Assembly (NCBI GenBank): GCA_024280475.1
Contig: JAJRQA010000269.1
Coordinates: forward strand, 1-51,358
Direction of reading: 5' to 3'
Source of the DNA: Alphaproteobacteria bacterium
GTDB taxonomy: Bacteria; Pseudomonadota; Alphaproteobacteria; Rhizobiales; JAKIUO01
DNA: 51,358 nt
Shown here: piece by piece, positions 8,423 through 17,651 of the stretch
How the letters are laid out: each line of letters opens with the position of its first letter
Position numbering within the stretch: the stretch's first letter is position 1
Notes under the pieces: generated by a model
What the model saw: only the letters and a program-made list of their open reading frames with translations
What the model was told of the DNA's origin: nothing
Databases searched by the model: none
Program-made: the position numbers and the translations under genes

Positions 8423-9342
8423 TCATGTTCGGCAAGAAAGGCGCCAATGGTCTGCAAAGAAGGTTGATCGCGCAATAGCGGCGCGTGACCTTGCCCCGGC
8501 ACGGTGACCGCACGTGAGCGCCAGTGCAGGGTGCGCATCTGCTCCACTGTTTTGCGTGACAGCATATCAGAGTTTTCACCGCGAATGATCAGTAGGGGGT
8601 GGTTGAACAGGGCCAGATATTGCCCCCACATATCGGGCAGGGTTTTTTGCAGATTAAGATGCCGGCTGGTGAGTCGCAGACGCGTGTCGTAGCTGGCGAC
8701 CAGTTGGCCATCATGCTCCTTGTAATAGCGCTCTGCAAAGGCCCTCCAGTCGCCTTCATCAAGGGCAGGAAAACTTGTTTCATACATGGATCGCATGATT
8801 TGGGTCGCATCTGTCCAGCTGGTTGGTTGGGGCATATTGGCAAGATAGCCAAGGACGCGTGCGACACCGCTTGGCTCCAGCACAGGCCCCAGGTCATTGA
8901 GGATGAGAGCGCCAAGCCCGGCAGGGCGCACAGAGGCCATCAACATCGCGTTAATACCACCTCGTGACGACCCGATAATATCGAAATGGGGCAAATCAAA
9001 AGCCACCAGAAAATCCAGAATATCGCGCAGCTCGACATAGGAATTATAGTTGGCTGATGTGTAATCATTCTCCGACCCGCCGCGCCCGCGATAGTCTAGA
9101 CAATAGACGTCTCGGGGATGCTCGGCATGTGTCGTTAAAAAGCGCGCCAGTTTGTGAAATTCGCCGCTATTGCCGGTTAACGAGGAGAGGCAAAGCAGGG
9201 GATTTGGTTGTTTTTTACAAGACGAGCGCCGCGCGCCCTTGACCCTAACGGCTTCGTAATGGCGTCCCACAAGACGCAAACCATCGTGACTGGAAAACGA
9301 TAATTCGCTCCATTCGGGCGCCTTTTGCTGTGAGTTCACCAT
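8419..9342 (-). CDS. Alpha/beta hydrolase
   Basis: A 307-residue cytoplasmic alpha/beta-hydrolase fold protein. The nucleophile elbow is G124-S-S-R-G128 with Ser126 as the likely nucleophile. CLDYRGRGGSE (81-91) is the typical strand-4 loop, IIRGENSDML carries the acid region, and VPGQGHAPLL contains the likely catalytic His. The fold is clear but the substrate cannot be predicted. Such proteins include esterases, lactonases and haloperoxidase-like enzymes. No operon partner exists: it converges on the RHH gene and lies 102 bp from slt on the same strand. Confidence 0.85.
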   Translation of the reverse strand: MVNSQQKAPEWSELSFSSHDGLRLVGRHYEAVRVKGARRSSCKKQPNPLLCLSSLTGNSGEFHKLARFLTTHAEHPRDVYCLDYRGRGGSENDYTSANYNSYVELRDILDFLVAFDLPHFDIIGSSRGGINAMLMASVRPAGLGALILNDLGPVLEPSGVARVLGYLANMPQPTSWTDATQIMRSMYETSFPALDEGDWRAFAERYYKEHDGQLVASYDTRLRLTSRHLNLQKTLPDMWGQYLALFNHPLLIIRGENSDMLSRKTVEQMRTLHWRSRAVTVPGQGHAPLLRDQPSLQTIGAFLAEHD

Positions 9343-9444
9343 GAATTATCCTGCAAGCTTTCTTTAACCACTAACAAGCAATGCGAAAACCGCGCCAAAC
9401 GGGTCGCTGCGCTCCAGATTGAGAGATGTGGAGGGGAAAATAGT

Positions 9445-11901
9445 TTATTGAGCAGTGAAATTGACTTTCACCAGGGGCGGGCGCTGGTCTTTAGCAGGCG
9501 CGTTGGGATGACCTCGATTAATGTCTTGAACCAGCCGGATGTGGCGCTTGTTTTGATCCATACGGGACCGGAAAATCTGCACGCTGGACATGATGCGCTG
9601 GACGTAGCGCCGTGTTTCGGTGAACGGGATGCTTTCAATCCAGTCGACCGTATCGACATTGGGGTCGCGTGGATCACCAAAGCTTTCGATCCAGTCTCTG
9701 ACCCGTCCAGGCCCTGCATTATAGGCGACGAGCGGTAAAATATAGGAGCCATTATATTTCTTGATGAGATCATGCAAATGGGCGACGCCGAGCGCGATAT
9801 TATAGGATGGATCGCTGATCAGCCTTGAGCGGCTATAGCGTACTTTATGTTGTCGGGCGATGGCACGGGCGGTAGCAGGCATGATCTGCATCATGCCACG
9901 GGCACCAACCGGGCTTTTTGCCTTGGCGTTAAATTCGCTTTCCTGGCGCGCAAGGGCGAGAACCAGAGCCGTATCTACCTTTGCGGTGAGCTGGTCAAAA
10001 CTTGGCAAGGCATTGACGGGATAGGCATAGCGATCAAGGGCAAAGCCCCGATACACGCCGACTTTTCCCGTGATGACACTGCCGCGCCTTGAATGAATTT
10101 GAGAGGCAAGTTCGGCCAGTAACATCATTTCTCCCGGGCTTTTGAGGCGCCAGGCGAGATGATTGAAAAACAAGGGTGTGAGGCCAGTTAACCCGGCCTT
10201 ATGTGTAATGACCAATGCCTGCACACTGTCTCGCGCTAAAAATCGTTTGAGATCACGGCGGCTGGGGGTGGGAGATTTGGCGCCGCCCATACGACCCTTG
10301 TGTTCAATGGATTGCAGGGAGAGCTGGCCGTAATAGGTTCTGAAATATTTGGCGGACGCGGCGAAATGGGCCAGCGCACCAATACTGTCTTTTTGCTTCA
10401 GTTTCAAGCGGCCCAGCCAGTATTCTGCCTTGGCTATTTCGGTGCGGCTGCGCGCATTTTTACGTTGTATATCAAAATGACGGGCCGCAGCCTTGATCTT
10501 GTTCAGGCGGGTGAGGGCGATCCAGCCAGCCAGAAACTCGGCATCACACAGGTTTTTACGCGAAATATCACCGTGACGACTAGCGATTTTATAAGCTTCC
10601 AGTGGTTTGTTGTGGCGCAAGGCATAGCGCGTCTGCAAGCGCCGCTCGATCCACCATTCGTCTGGTTCCACCATGCCCTTGGCATCAATGGGAGCTTTGC
10701 GCAGCAGTTTTCGAGAGTGGTCAAATTTTTCCTTGCGTCGCAATAGTTGGATACGGTTGAAAAGCAGGCCAGCGTCTTTTAACGCCTTGGGGCCCATTTT
10801 AGCATAGTCCTTATCAGCCGCATTGAGGCGGCGCTTGATGACTTCCATCCGCAGATTGATCTTGTCTTGCTCCCCCTTGGGAAGGTGTTTTCTGACGCGG
10901 CGAATGGTCGACAGATAGCGGCGCTTGTCTTTGTAAAGAAAATGGTCTGCGCGGCGCCGATGATCGGCATTGGTCAGTTTGTCGCCAAATTCCTTAAGCA
11001 GATTTTTCTCAATTTTTTGACCGATGGCATGGGCATGCCAGGCCGATCGCGCCAGCTTGAGTGCCTTTTTGGGTTGCGAGGAGCGTTTGTAAGCACGCGC
11101 CAGTAAAAATTTGCCAATCCCGGATTTGGGTGGGGTTTTGCTATAGAGCGCCTGCACGGATTTTGGGGAGGCATCTGTTTCCAGCAAGGCCCGCTCGGCA
11201 CGCCGACGCAACAAGCGACCGCTTGGCCAGTCCTGATTTTTGAGTGAAAAGCGGTGCTGGGTCATGGGATTAGCGATCCCTGACGCCCTGCGCAGATAAT
11301 ACCATAGCGCCAGCTTGCGCACTGCGGGGTCCGAAATGCGTGCCCAAACTGCTTTTGCATCTGTTGCGCGGCTCTTGAGAGAATAGTCCATGCTTTGCTT
11401 TAACAGCTTGATATCTTGTGAGGATACGGCTCGATGTAGTATGGGGCCCAACGCCTTGACGCGGTCCGAGATCAACGCATTTCTGGTTGGAGCTGGCGGC
11501 GTGTTTGCCCTTGCATTTGCTTGATGAGGCGTTGATGCCTTATTTGCCAAACCACGTAACGGGTTTCTTGTGGGAGCTGGGGGCAGGGCAGCGGATGATT
11601 TCTTCTTGGTGGCCGCGACCTTGACAGCGGCGGGCTTTGCTTTGCGTTTGGAAGCTTTTGTAGTGGCGCCTTTTTTCTTGCTTGCAGACCTTTTGGTGTT
11701 TTTTGTCTGATTGCTTTTTTTGGTTTTTGCTGCCTTGGCTTTTACGGTGCTACTGGCCGTTATAAGCGCTGCGATTGGATCGACATTGCCCGCGTTAGCG
11801 CCAACGCTGGTCATTGCGCTGGCCAGAAAGATGGCAAGTGAAGCAGCCCCCACATGCAGACTCGGCAAAAAGCCGCGCGATGATCTTCGCCTATTGCCCA
11901 T
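9445..11901 (-). CDS. slt: Soluble lytic murein transglycosylase
   Basis: An 818-residue periplasmic enzyme that cleaves glycan strands to 1,6-anhydromuramyl products. It has a signal peptide (MGNRRRSSRG, then a hydrophobic stretch) and a Lys/Ala/Ser-rich low-complexity region of roughly 60 residues with KKSNQTK, KKKGATTK and KRKAKPAA. A long alpha-helical superhelix domain follows, then the C-terminal SLT domain, with catalytic Glu in ALARQESEFN near residue 650, GARGMMQIMPATA and LPLVAYNAGPGRV. The ATG at 11901 has AGGGG 5 bases upstream. A GTG at 11931 in the same frame has no such site. The basic spacer is unusual for Slt and might bind anionic wall polymers (inference). Confidence 0.92.
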   Translation of the reverse strand: MGNRRRSSRGFLPSLHVGAASLAIFLASAMTSVGANAGNVDPIAALITASSTVKAKAAKTKKSNQTKNTKRSASKKKGATTKASKRKAKPAAVKVAATKKKSSAALPPAPTRNPLRGLANKASTPHQANARANTPPAPTRNALISDRVKALGPILHRAVSSQDIKLLKQSMDYSLKSRATDAKAVWARISDPAVRKLALWYYLRRASGIANPMTQHRFSLKNQDWPSGRLLRRRAERALLETDASPKSVQALYSKTPPKSGIGKFLLARAYKRSSQPKKALKLARSAWHAHAIGQKIEKNLLKEFGDKLTNADHRRRADHFLYKDKRRYLSTIRRVRKHLPKGEQDKINLRMEVIKRRLNAADKDYAKMGPKALKDAGLLFNRIQLLRRKEKFDHSRKLLRKAPIDAKGMVEPDEWWIERRLQTRYALRHNKPLEAYKIASRHGDISRKNLCDAEFLAGWIALTRLNKIKAAARHFDIQRKNARSRTEIAKAEYWLGRLKLKQKDSIGALAHFAASAKYFRTYYGQLSLQSIEHKGRMGGAKSPTPSRRDLKRFLARDSVQALVITHKAGLTGLTPLFFNHLAWRLKSPGEMMLLAELASQIHSRRGSVITGKVGVYRGFALDRYAYPVNALPSFDQLTAKVDTALVLALARQESEFNAKAKSPVGARGMMQIMPATARAIARQHKVRYSRSRLISDPSYNIALGVAHLHDLIKKYNGSYILPLVAYNAGPGRVRDWIESFGDPRDPNVDTVDWIESIPFTETRRYVQRIMSSVQIFRSRMDQNKRHIRLVQDINRGHPNAPAKDQRPPLVKVNFTAQ

Positions 11902-12222
11902 TTCCACCCCTAAATCATCTAAAAAATTCACGCTGCATCAGGAACGGATTATGCTACAAGTCGCTATACCGGTGCAATGCCCAAGCTGAATTATGCAGCT
12001 TGCAATGTGATTCTGCCTGTTTTTTCTGTCAAAAAAATGACGTTTGTGGTGCTTGCTCGCGATGACACAAGACAGTATTATCGCTTTTTTATCGCGTTTA
12101 AGATGTTGCTGAATTGGTGTAAAATGAGGACGCACATCTTGAAAACGGCTTGAAAATTGCTTTGTTTCTGGTAATTCGTCATTGGGTAAAGATAGGTTCA
12201 TATTTAAGAGAGAGAAGAGATC
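11902..12222. other. Divergent intergenic region slt/dapA
   Basis: About 320 bp between the divergent slt and dapA genes. It must hold both promoters. The part from about 12060 to 12200 is AT-rich. A minus-strand open frame at 11938-12201 lacks a ribosome binding site and family resemblance and is not called as a gene. Confidence 0.5.
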
Positions 12223-13104
12223 ATGTTCAGGGGCTCGATTACAGCGCTGATAACTCCGTTCAAAGACAATGAGTTGGATGAAACGGCTTTTTCAAAATTT
12301 GTCGAATGGCAAATAGCCCAAGGGACCCATGGGCTTGTGCCAGTTGGCACGACGGGAGAGAGCCCCACTTTGACCCGTACCGAGCACAAGCGCGTCATTG
12401 AGCTTTGTATTGAAGCGGCCAATGGGCAGGTTCCCGTGATTGCAGGCACCGGCTCAAACAATACGCTGGATGCGATAGAATATACGCAGCACGCCAAGGA
12501 TGTTGGCGCGGACGGCGCTTTGATTGTTGCCCCTTATTATAACAAGCCCTCTCAAGAAGGGCTGTATCAGCATTATAAAGCTATTCATGATGCGGTTGAG
12601 ATCCCGATTATTGTCTACAATATTCCCGGGCGCAGCACTGTGGATATCTCTGTTGAGACGATGACGCGGCTTGCCAAAATGCCCAATATTGTTGGCGTCA
12701 AGGATGCAACAGGAGATGTGACGCGTATCTCGCGCCAGCGCGCCGCCATTGGCGACGATTTTCTGCTATTGTCTGGAGATGACCCAATGGCACTTGCCAG
12801 CGCAGTAAATGGTGCTCATGGCTGTATTTCCGTGACATCGAATATAGCTCCAAAGCTTTGCAGTGAGTTTCAAGTAGCCTGCATGAGCGGCGATTTTAAA
12901 ACTGCTTTGACCTATCAGGATCGATTGCTGGCGGTCCATGATGTGATGTTTGTTGAACCAAATCCAGGACCAGCGAAATATGCCGCCTCGCTCATGGGTC
13001 TTTGCCAGGCAGATGTCCGTTTGCCGCTGATCGCAATCAGCGAGGGCACGAGACAAAGCGTCGAAGCAGCGATCAGCAAGCTTGGTCTTCTGGAAATGGC
13101 ATAG
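12223..13104 (+). CDS. dapA: 4-hydroxy-tetrahydrodipicolinate synthase
   Basis: A 293-residue TIM-barrel enzyme that condenses pyruvate with aspartate semialdehyde, the first committed step to diaminopimelate and lysine. Signatures include VPVGTTGESPTL (substrate loop), the catalytic Tyr region PIIVYNIPGRS, the Schiff-base Lys in IVGVKDATGD, and LLSGDDPMAL. The length is normal, and AGAGAAGAGATC precedes the ATG. smpB follows 63 bp later on the same strand, an arrangement frequent in alphaproteobacteria. Diaminopimelate also serves as the peptidoglycan cross-linking residue. Confidence 0.97.
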   Translation: MFRGSITALITPFKDNELDETAFSKFVEWQIAQGTHGLVPVGTTGESPTLTRTEHKRVIELCIEAANGQVPVIAGTGSNNTLDAIEYTQHAKDVGADGALIVAPYYNKPSQEGLYQHYKAIHDAVEIPIIVYNIPGRSTVDISVETMTRLAKMPNIVGVKDATGDVTRISRQRAAIGDDFLLLSGDDPMALASAVNGAHGCISVTSNIAPKLCSEFQVACMSGDFKTALTYQDRLLAVHDVMFVEPNPGPAKYAASLMGLCQADVRLPLIAISEGTRQSVEAAISKLGLLEMA

Positions 13105-13167
13105 TTTCGCCGCGAGAATGAATTAGGGCTTTTTGTTCGTCACGCGCACTTTGAAAAAGGGGACAAT

Positions 13168-13644
13168 ATGGCAGCCAAGAAAAAACCTGACGGTCGCAAG
13201 GTTGTCGCTGATAACCGCAAGGCGCGGTATAACTTTTTCTTTGAGGACGTCATTGAGGCGGGCATCGTGCTGACCGGCACCGAGGTCAAGTCCCTGCGTG
13301 AAGGCAAGGCCAATATTGCCGAAAGCTATGCCTCGCATGAAGATGGTGCGATCTGGCTGATCAATAGCAATATTCCGCAATATTCAGCTGGCAATCGCAA
13401 TAATCATGAGCCACGCCGCCACCGCAAACTGCTCTTGCATCAACGCCAGATCGACAAGCTTATCATGGCCGTTGCCCGCGAGGGCATGACATTGGTGCCG
13501 GTGAAACTGTTTTTCAATGAACGCGGCATGGTCAAGCTCGATCTGGCCCTAGCCAAAGGCAAGAAAACTCATGATAAGCGCCAGGTCTCCAAAGACCGCG
13601 ACTGGAACCGCCAAAAAGCCCGCTTGATGCGCGAAAAAGGGTAG
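13168..13644 (+). CDS. smpB: SsrA-binding protein SmpB
   Basis: A 158-residue OB-fold RNA-binding protein that delivers tmRNA to stalled ribosomes. Signatures are [49 protein letters not shown] and the basic C-terminal tail with [20 protein letters not shown] that enters the mRNA channel. AAAGGGG about 7 bases before the ATG is a good ribosome binding site. Its RNA partner ssrA is at the left edge of the window, about 13 kb away. A palindromic repeat element begins 4 bp after the stop. Confidence 0.97.
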   Translation: MAAKKKPDGRKVVADNRKARYNFFFEDVIEAGIVLTGTEVKSLREGKANIAESYASHEDGAIWLINSNIPQYSAGNRNNHEPRRHRKLLLHQRQIDKLIMAVAREGMTLVPVKLFFNERGMVKLDLALAKGKKTHDKRQVSKDRDWNRQKARLMREKG

Positions 13645-13647
13645 AGG

Positions 13648-13963
13648 TTATTTCTTTCGCGGCTATTCGCGCGTTGCGCGGCCTCCGAGGGGCGGGCTAC
13701 AAGCCCGGCGGCCGGTTGGCCTTGCCGATGAGTACATCGGATAAATTATTTCTCTCACGGCTATTCGCGCGTTGCGCGGCCTTCGAGGAGCGGGCTATTG
13801 CCCGGCGGCCGGTCGGCCTTGCCGATGAATACATCGGTATTCTTTATTCGTATGAAATTTCGTTATGGAAATGAATTTCGACCATCGGGAGGCAAGCGTG
13901 ACTACGCGCCGGGCATTGCCAGCCCCATCGGAGGCCGCGCGTTAGCGCGATTAGCCGTGAGAT
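13648..13963. repeat. Palindromic intergenic element, copy A
   Basis: This is the largest of three copies of an element with inverted ends of the type ATCTCACGGCTATTC. The left arm is present twice in tandem (13648-13745 and 13746-about 13842, roughly 90% identical). Each left arm ends with GGCCGGTCGGCC or a variant and the hairpin CCGATGAGTACATCGG. The right arm (about 13873-13963), read in reverse, has the same outer half but ends with GCGTAGTCACGC and CCTCCCGATGGTCG. A further terminal stump, AGCCGTGAGA, lies at 13971-13980. The element fills the gap between the convergent smpB and universal stress genes. Confidence 0.9.
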
Positions 13964-13991
13964 CATCCAGAGCCGTGAGAGACAAACAAAC

Positions 13992-14933
13992 CTACCTTAT
14001 AATCATCACGGAGCTGTTGGCTTTTTTAAGTACGGCGTGGGAGATGCTGCCAAGGAACATGCGTTTAAGCATGGATTTCTCACAAGCGGCCATAACGATC
14101 AACGAATGATCCTGGCCATTCTCTATGATCCGGCCAACCGGATCACCAATATCCATATGAGCGCCATTGACAGCATATCCAGCCTTTTCGAGGGCCGCTT
14201 TGGCATTGTCCAAGGTCTCTTGTGTCTGTTTTTTGTCATCGGTTGTTTCAGCCACAGCATAGAGTTCGATCGGGCAACCACAGCGGGTGGCGATCTCGGC
14301 ATCCTTCAGCGCCATTTTGATGGAAGCGGGGTCGTTGGTAACGCAGACCAGATGGCCATGACCTTCTTCGAGGCCGCGCGACAAGATGACGGTGCCATTA
14401 TGCTCAGTGGCGACGCTGATAGCTGTATAATTGTCAATGGCGCCAAGGCCGGTCATATCGTCATCAGAGGCCGAGACAATCACAATGTCATAGTTTTCGT
14501 AATGGGCTTCATCAAGGATACCTGTCAGCACACTTGTAGCGATGCGCACGATCAGGCCAATATGCTGCCCTGTTTTTTTGCATAAATAGCTTACCACATG
14601 GTCGCCAAGCCGGGAGCCGCGCGATTTCTTGTGGATATTTTCGGCTTCCCACTCTTCGCCCAAAATGCCGTTTTCGAGTAGAATATTGCGCGCTTTCTTG
14701 AGGCTCTTCAAGCCAGGCAGCTCCAGATCCCAATCGAGCATGTTTTCTCTTGCCAGCGTCATGTTCAGCCCCTCGGAGCTACCGCCACTGTCAGCGGGGC
14801 GCACATAGAGCAGGGCGATATCCGTATCGGGGTTATCGACACTGAATTTTATGGCGTAGCGCAATCCCTGAAAAGAAGATGGTGAGCCATCGATACAAAC
14901 AAGTAATTTGAAACGGCGTTCTGGATCGGACAT
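13992..14933 (-). CDS. Tandem universal stress protein
   Basis: A 313-residue protein with two UspA-like domains. The first (about 7-165) starts FKLLVCIDGSPSSFQGLRYA and the second (about 185-313) ends with DHSLIVMAACEKSMLKRMFL, GSISHAVLKKANSSVMII, the typical Usp G-x2-S/T-x-nucleotide-binding end. UspA proteins bind ATP or related ligands and are induced by stress. The specific role is unknown. The ATG at 14933 has AGGGGG about 6 bases upstream. An in-frame start at 14972 has no such site. It is transcribed divergently from parC. Confidence 0.85.
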   Translation of the reverse strand: MSDPERRFKLLVCIDGSPSSFQGLRYAIKFSVDNPDTDIALLYVRPADSGGSSEGLNMTLARENMLDWDLELPGLKSLKKARNILLENGILGEEWEAENIHKKSRGSRLGDHVVSYLCKKTGQHIGLIVRIATSVLTGILDEAHYENYDIVIVSASDDDMTGLGAIDNYTAISVATEHNGTVILSRGLEEGHGHLVCVTNDPASIKMALKDAEIATRCGCPIELYAVAETTDDKKQTQETLDNAKAALEKAGYAVNGAHMDIGDPVGRIIENGQDHSLIVMAACEKSMLKRMFLGSISHAVLKKANSSVMIIR

Positions 14934-15103
14934 TTGGCCCCCTGATAGAAAATGGCGATTTTTTAGCTTCAATATAGCAATTCGCGCCGCGCGGATAGAA
15001 CAATCGGTGTCTCTATTGTCTCAGGGACAAACTGTTAAAACTTCCCACAAAGACCAGTGTAGGGGCTTGAGACAATGGCAGAACTGCTTTAGTGCATGAA
15101 AGC

Positions 15104-17347
15104 ATGAGTGATAAACCGATTCTACCCCCTGACGGCAATTCGCCAGTCATCAATCTCAAAGAAGCGCTCGAAGAGCGCTATCTGGCTTATGCCCTGTCGA
15201 CCATCATGAACCGGGCTTTGCCTGACGTGCGCGATGGTCTAAAGCCAGTGCATCGGCGTTTGCTTTACGCGATGCATGAGCTGCGGCTTAATCCTGAAGG
15301 CCGATTTAAAAAATGCGCCAAGATCGTTGGTGAGACCATGGGTAGCTATCATCCTCATGGAGATCAATCGATCTATGATGCGATGGTGCGTCTCGCTCAA
15401 GATTTCGCAGTACGCTTCCCGCTGGTCGATGGGCAGGGAAATTTCGGTAATGTCGATGGCGATAACGCTGCGGCCATGCGTTATACCGAAGCGCGCATGA
15501 CCGCGGTTGCCGGCAAATTGCTGGAAGGCATCGAAGAAGACTGTGTCGATTTTCGTGAGACCTATGACGGTGAGGGGAGCGAACCCACCGTTCTGCCATC
15601 CAATTTCCCTAATCTGTTAGCCAATGGCTCCTCCGGCATTGCGGTGGGCATGGCGACAAATATCCCGCCGCACAATGTCGGGGAGCTGTGCGATGCCGCC
15701 CTGCATCTCATCAAGTTCCCCAATGCGGGCATCGAAAAAATTGTCGATTTCATTCCCGGTCCTGATCTACCGACCGGCGGTATTCTGGTGGACAGCCGCG
15801 AGAGCATTATCGAAACATATAAAACCGGGCGCGGGGCGTTTCGGGTGCGCTCCGTCTGGGAAGTCGAAAAATTGCCACGCGGCGGTTGGCAGATTGTCGT
15901 CACTGAAATTCCCTATCAGGTGCAAAAAAGCCGCTTGATCGAAAAAATGGCTGATCTGATGATCGCCAAGAAACTGCCATTGCTGGGAGATATTCTCGAC
16001 GAGTCTGCCGAAGATATTCGTCTTGTGCTGGAACCCAAGTCGCGCAATACCGATCCGGTTGTATTGATGGAGAGTCTGTTCCGGCTTACCGACTTGGAGA
16101 ACCGTATCAGCCTCAATATGAATGTGCTGTCGCGCGGCCAGGTGCCAAATGTCTTGGGTATCAAGCAGGTTTTGCAAGAATGGCTCGATCATCGCAAAGT
16201 GGTGCTGGTGCGCCGCACCAATTTCCGATTGGCGAAAATCGAACATCGCCTTGAAGTGCTGGCCGGATTGCTGATTGCCTATCTCAATATTGATGAAGTG
16301 ATCCGCATCATCCGCTTTGAAGACAAGCCCAAAGAACAGTTGATCAAGACCTTCGAATTGTCGGAGATACAGGTTGAGGCGATCCTCAATATGCGCCTGC
16401 GCGCTTTGAACAAGCTGCAGGAAATCGAGATCAACAAGGAAAATGACGCGCTTTCCAAAGAGCGCGACGAGCTGTTGGCTTTGTTAGCAAGTGAGACGGA
16501 TCAATGGCAGAAAATCTCCAATGAGATCCGCGAAACCCGCAAGGAGTTTGGCAAAGATAGCGAGCTGGGTCGTCGCCGCTCGAAATTTGCTGACCTCCCT
16601 GATATTGATGTCGATCTTGAAGCCGCGATGATCGAAAAAGAACCCGTGACCATTGTATTGTCGAAAATGGGCTGGATCAGAGCCTTGCGCGGGCATATGG
16701 AAAGCTCCGATGGCTTGCAGTTCAAGGATGGCGACAAGCTGAAATGCGTGCTGCCAGCCTATACCACCGACAAGATCATCTTGTTCACGACGGCAGGTAA
16801 ATTCTTTACCCTGGACGCCTCCCAATTGCCCGGTGGGCGAGGGCATGGCGAACCTGTGCGCTTAATGATTGACCTTGATGAAGGTCATGACTTTATCGAT
16901 ATGCATGTGCATGATCCAAAGCGCAAATTGCTGGTTGCTTCAAATGTTGGCAATGGTTTTATCGTCGAAGAGAAAAACATTGTTGCCAACACCCGTAAGG
17001 GCAAACAGGTCCTCAATGTCAAAGCCGACGAAGAGGCGCATGTTTGCACGTTTGTCTCTGGTGACAGCGTTGCCGTGATGGGGGATAATCGCAAATTGCT
17101 ACTTTTCAAGCTTAGTGAGCTTAACGAAATGACGAGGGGGCGTGGTGTTCGCCTGCAGCGCTATGGCAAACGTGATGGTGGCGGACTTAGCGATATTAAG
17201 ACCTATGACAGCACGGTGGGCCTGACCTGGCTCGATGCCGCCAGGCGCACTTTTACTCTAAGCGATCTAAAAGAGTGGCAAGGAACGCGCGCCCAGGCAG
17301 GAAAACCAGCCCCCAAAGGTTTTCCCAAGAGCAACCGCTTCTCCTAA
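15104..17347 (+). CDS. parC: DNA topoisomerase IV subunit A
   Basis: A 747-residue type II topoisomerase subunit that decatenates chromosomes. Catalytic Tyr127 lies in [11 protein letters not shown]. The quinolone-resistance region reads [20 protein letters not shown], with Ser and Asp/Gln positions as in wild-type alphaproteobacterial ParC. A coiled-coil tower near residues 430-480 and a C-terminal beta-pinwheel region complete the protein, and the length is normal. I chose the ATG at 15104 ([12 protein letters not shown]). A GTG at 15092 in the same frame is possible. In many Hyphomicrobiales parC follows recO; here it stands alone about 28 kb from recO. Confidence 0.95.
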   Translation: MSDKPILPPDGNSPVINLKEALEERYLAYALSTIMNRALPDVRDGLKPVHRRLLYAMHELRLNPEGRFKKCAKIVGETMGSYHPHGDQSIYDAMVRLAQDFAVRFPLVDGQGNFGNVDGDNAAAMRYTEARMTAVAGKLLEGIEEDCVDFRETYDGEGSEPTVLPSNFPNLLANGSSGIAVGMATNIPPHNVGELCDAALHLIKFPNAGIEKIVDFIPGPDLPTGGILVDSRESIIETYKTGRGAFRVRSVWEVEKLPRGGWQIVVTEIPYQVQKSRLIEKMADLMIAKKLPLLGDILDESAEDIRLVLEPKSRNTDPVVLMESLFRLTDLENRISLNMNVLSRGQVPNVLGIKQVLQEWLDHRKVVLVRRTNFRLAKIEHRLEVLAGLLIAYLNIDEVIRIIRFEDKPKEQLIKTFELSEIQVEAILNMRLRALNKLQEIEINKENDALSKERDELLALLASETDQWQKISNEIRETRKEFGKDSELGRRRSKFADLPDIDVDLEAAMIEKEPVTIVLSKMGWIRALRGHMESSDGLQFKDGDKLKCVLPAYTTDKIILFTTAGKFFTLDASQLPGGRGHGEPVRLMIDLDEGHDFIDMHVHDPKRKLLVASNVGNGFIVEEKNIVANTRKGKQVLNVKADEEAHVCTFVSGDSVAVMGDNRKLLLFKLSELNEMTRGRGVRLQRYGKRDGGGLSDIKTYDSTVGLTWLDAARRTFTLSDLKEWQGTRAQAGKPAPKGFPKSNRFS

Positions 17348-17651
17348 GGGGGAGCTTGTCTGAAAATCATTCCCTTGTGCAGGGCGTCAATTGTGCCGAA
17401 CAGACCCCCAGTCGGCGCAATCTGCGACGCTATTGACGTTTTGCGAACCGGTTTATTCTGCGCAATCACAACACTCTGAAAACAAAGCATAATAGAGCGT
17501 TACTTGGGTATACGTAGAAATTATCAGAAAATCCCCAAAAAAATCATGTATTTACCAGGTGTTAAGTCGCTTATTAAGGCTATCTTTTTGATTAATATGT
17601 ATAAATAATCAAAGTAAATATATGTTGTTGTTGTGTATGTGAGGGTTTGTG
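17348..17651. other. Intergenic region with AT-rich half
   Basis: About 300 bp after parC. The second half (from about 17480) is strongly AT-rich and contains an inverted repeat TTGATTA...TAATCAA at 17588-17612 upstream of the next gene. It could be a promoter or operator, but no factor can be named. No gene was seen. Confidence 0.45.

Noticed and set aside
11938-12201. Minus-strand open frame in the slt-dapA gap
   Set aside because: No ribosome binding site and no protein-like composition. The gap must hold two promoters.
13648-13843. Tandem 98-bp units considered as a CRISPR array
   Set aside because: Only two units, both palindromic and nearly identical throughout with no unique spacers, and no cas genes.
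13674-13874. Short open frames inside palindromic copy A
   Set aside because: They encode the repeat arms and differ between copies. No start signals exist.
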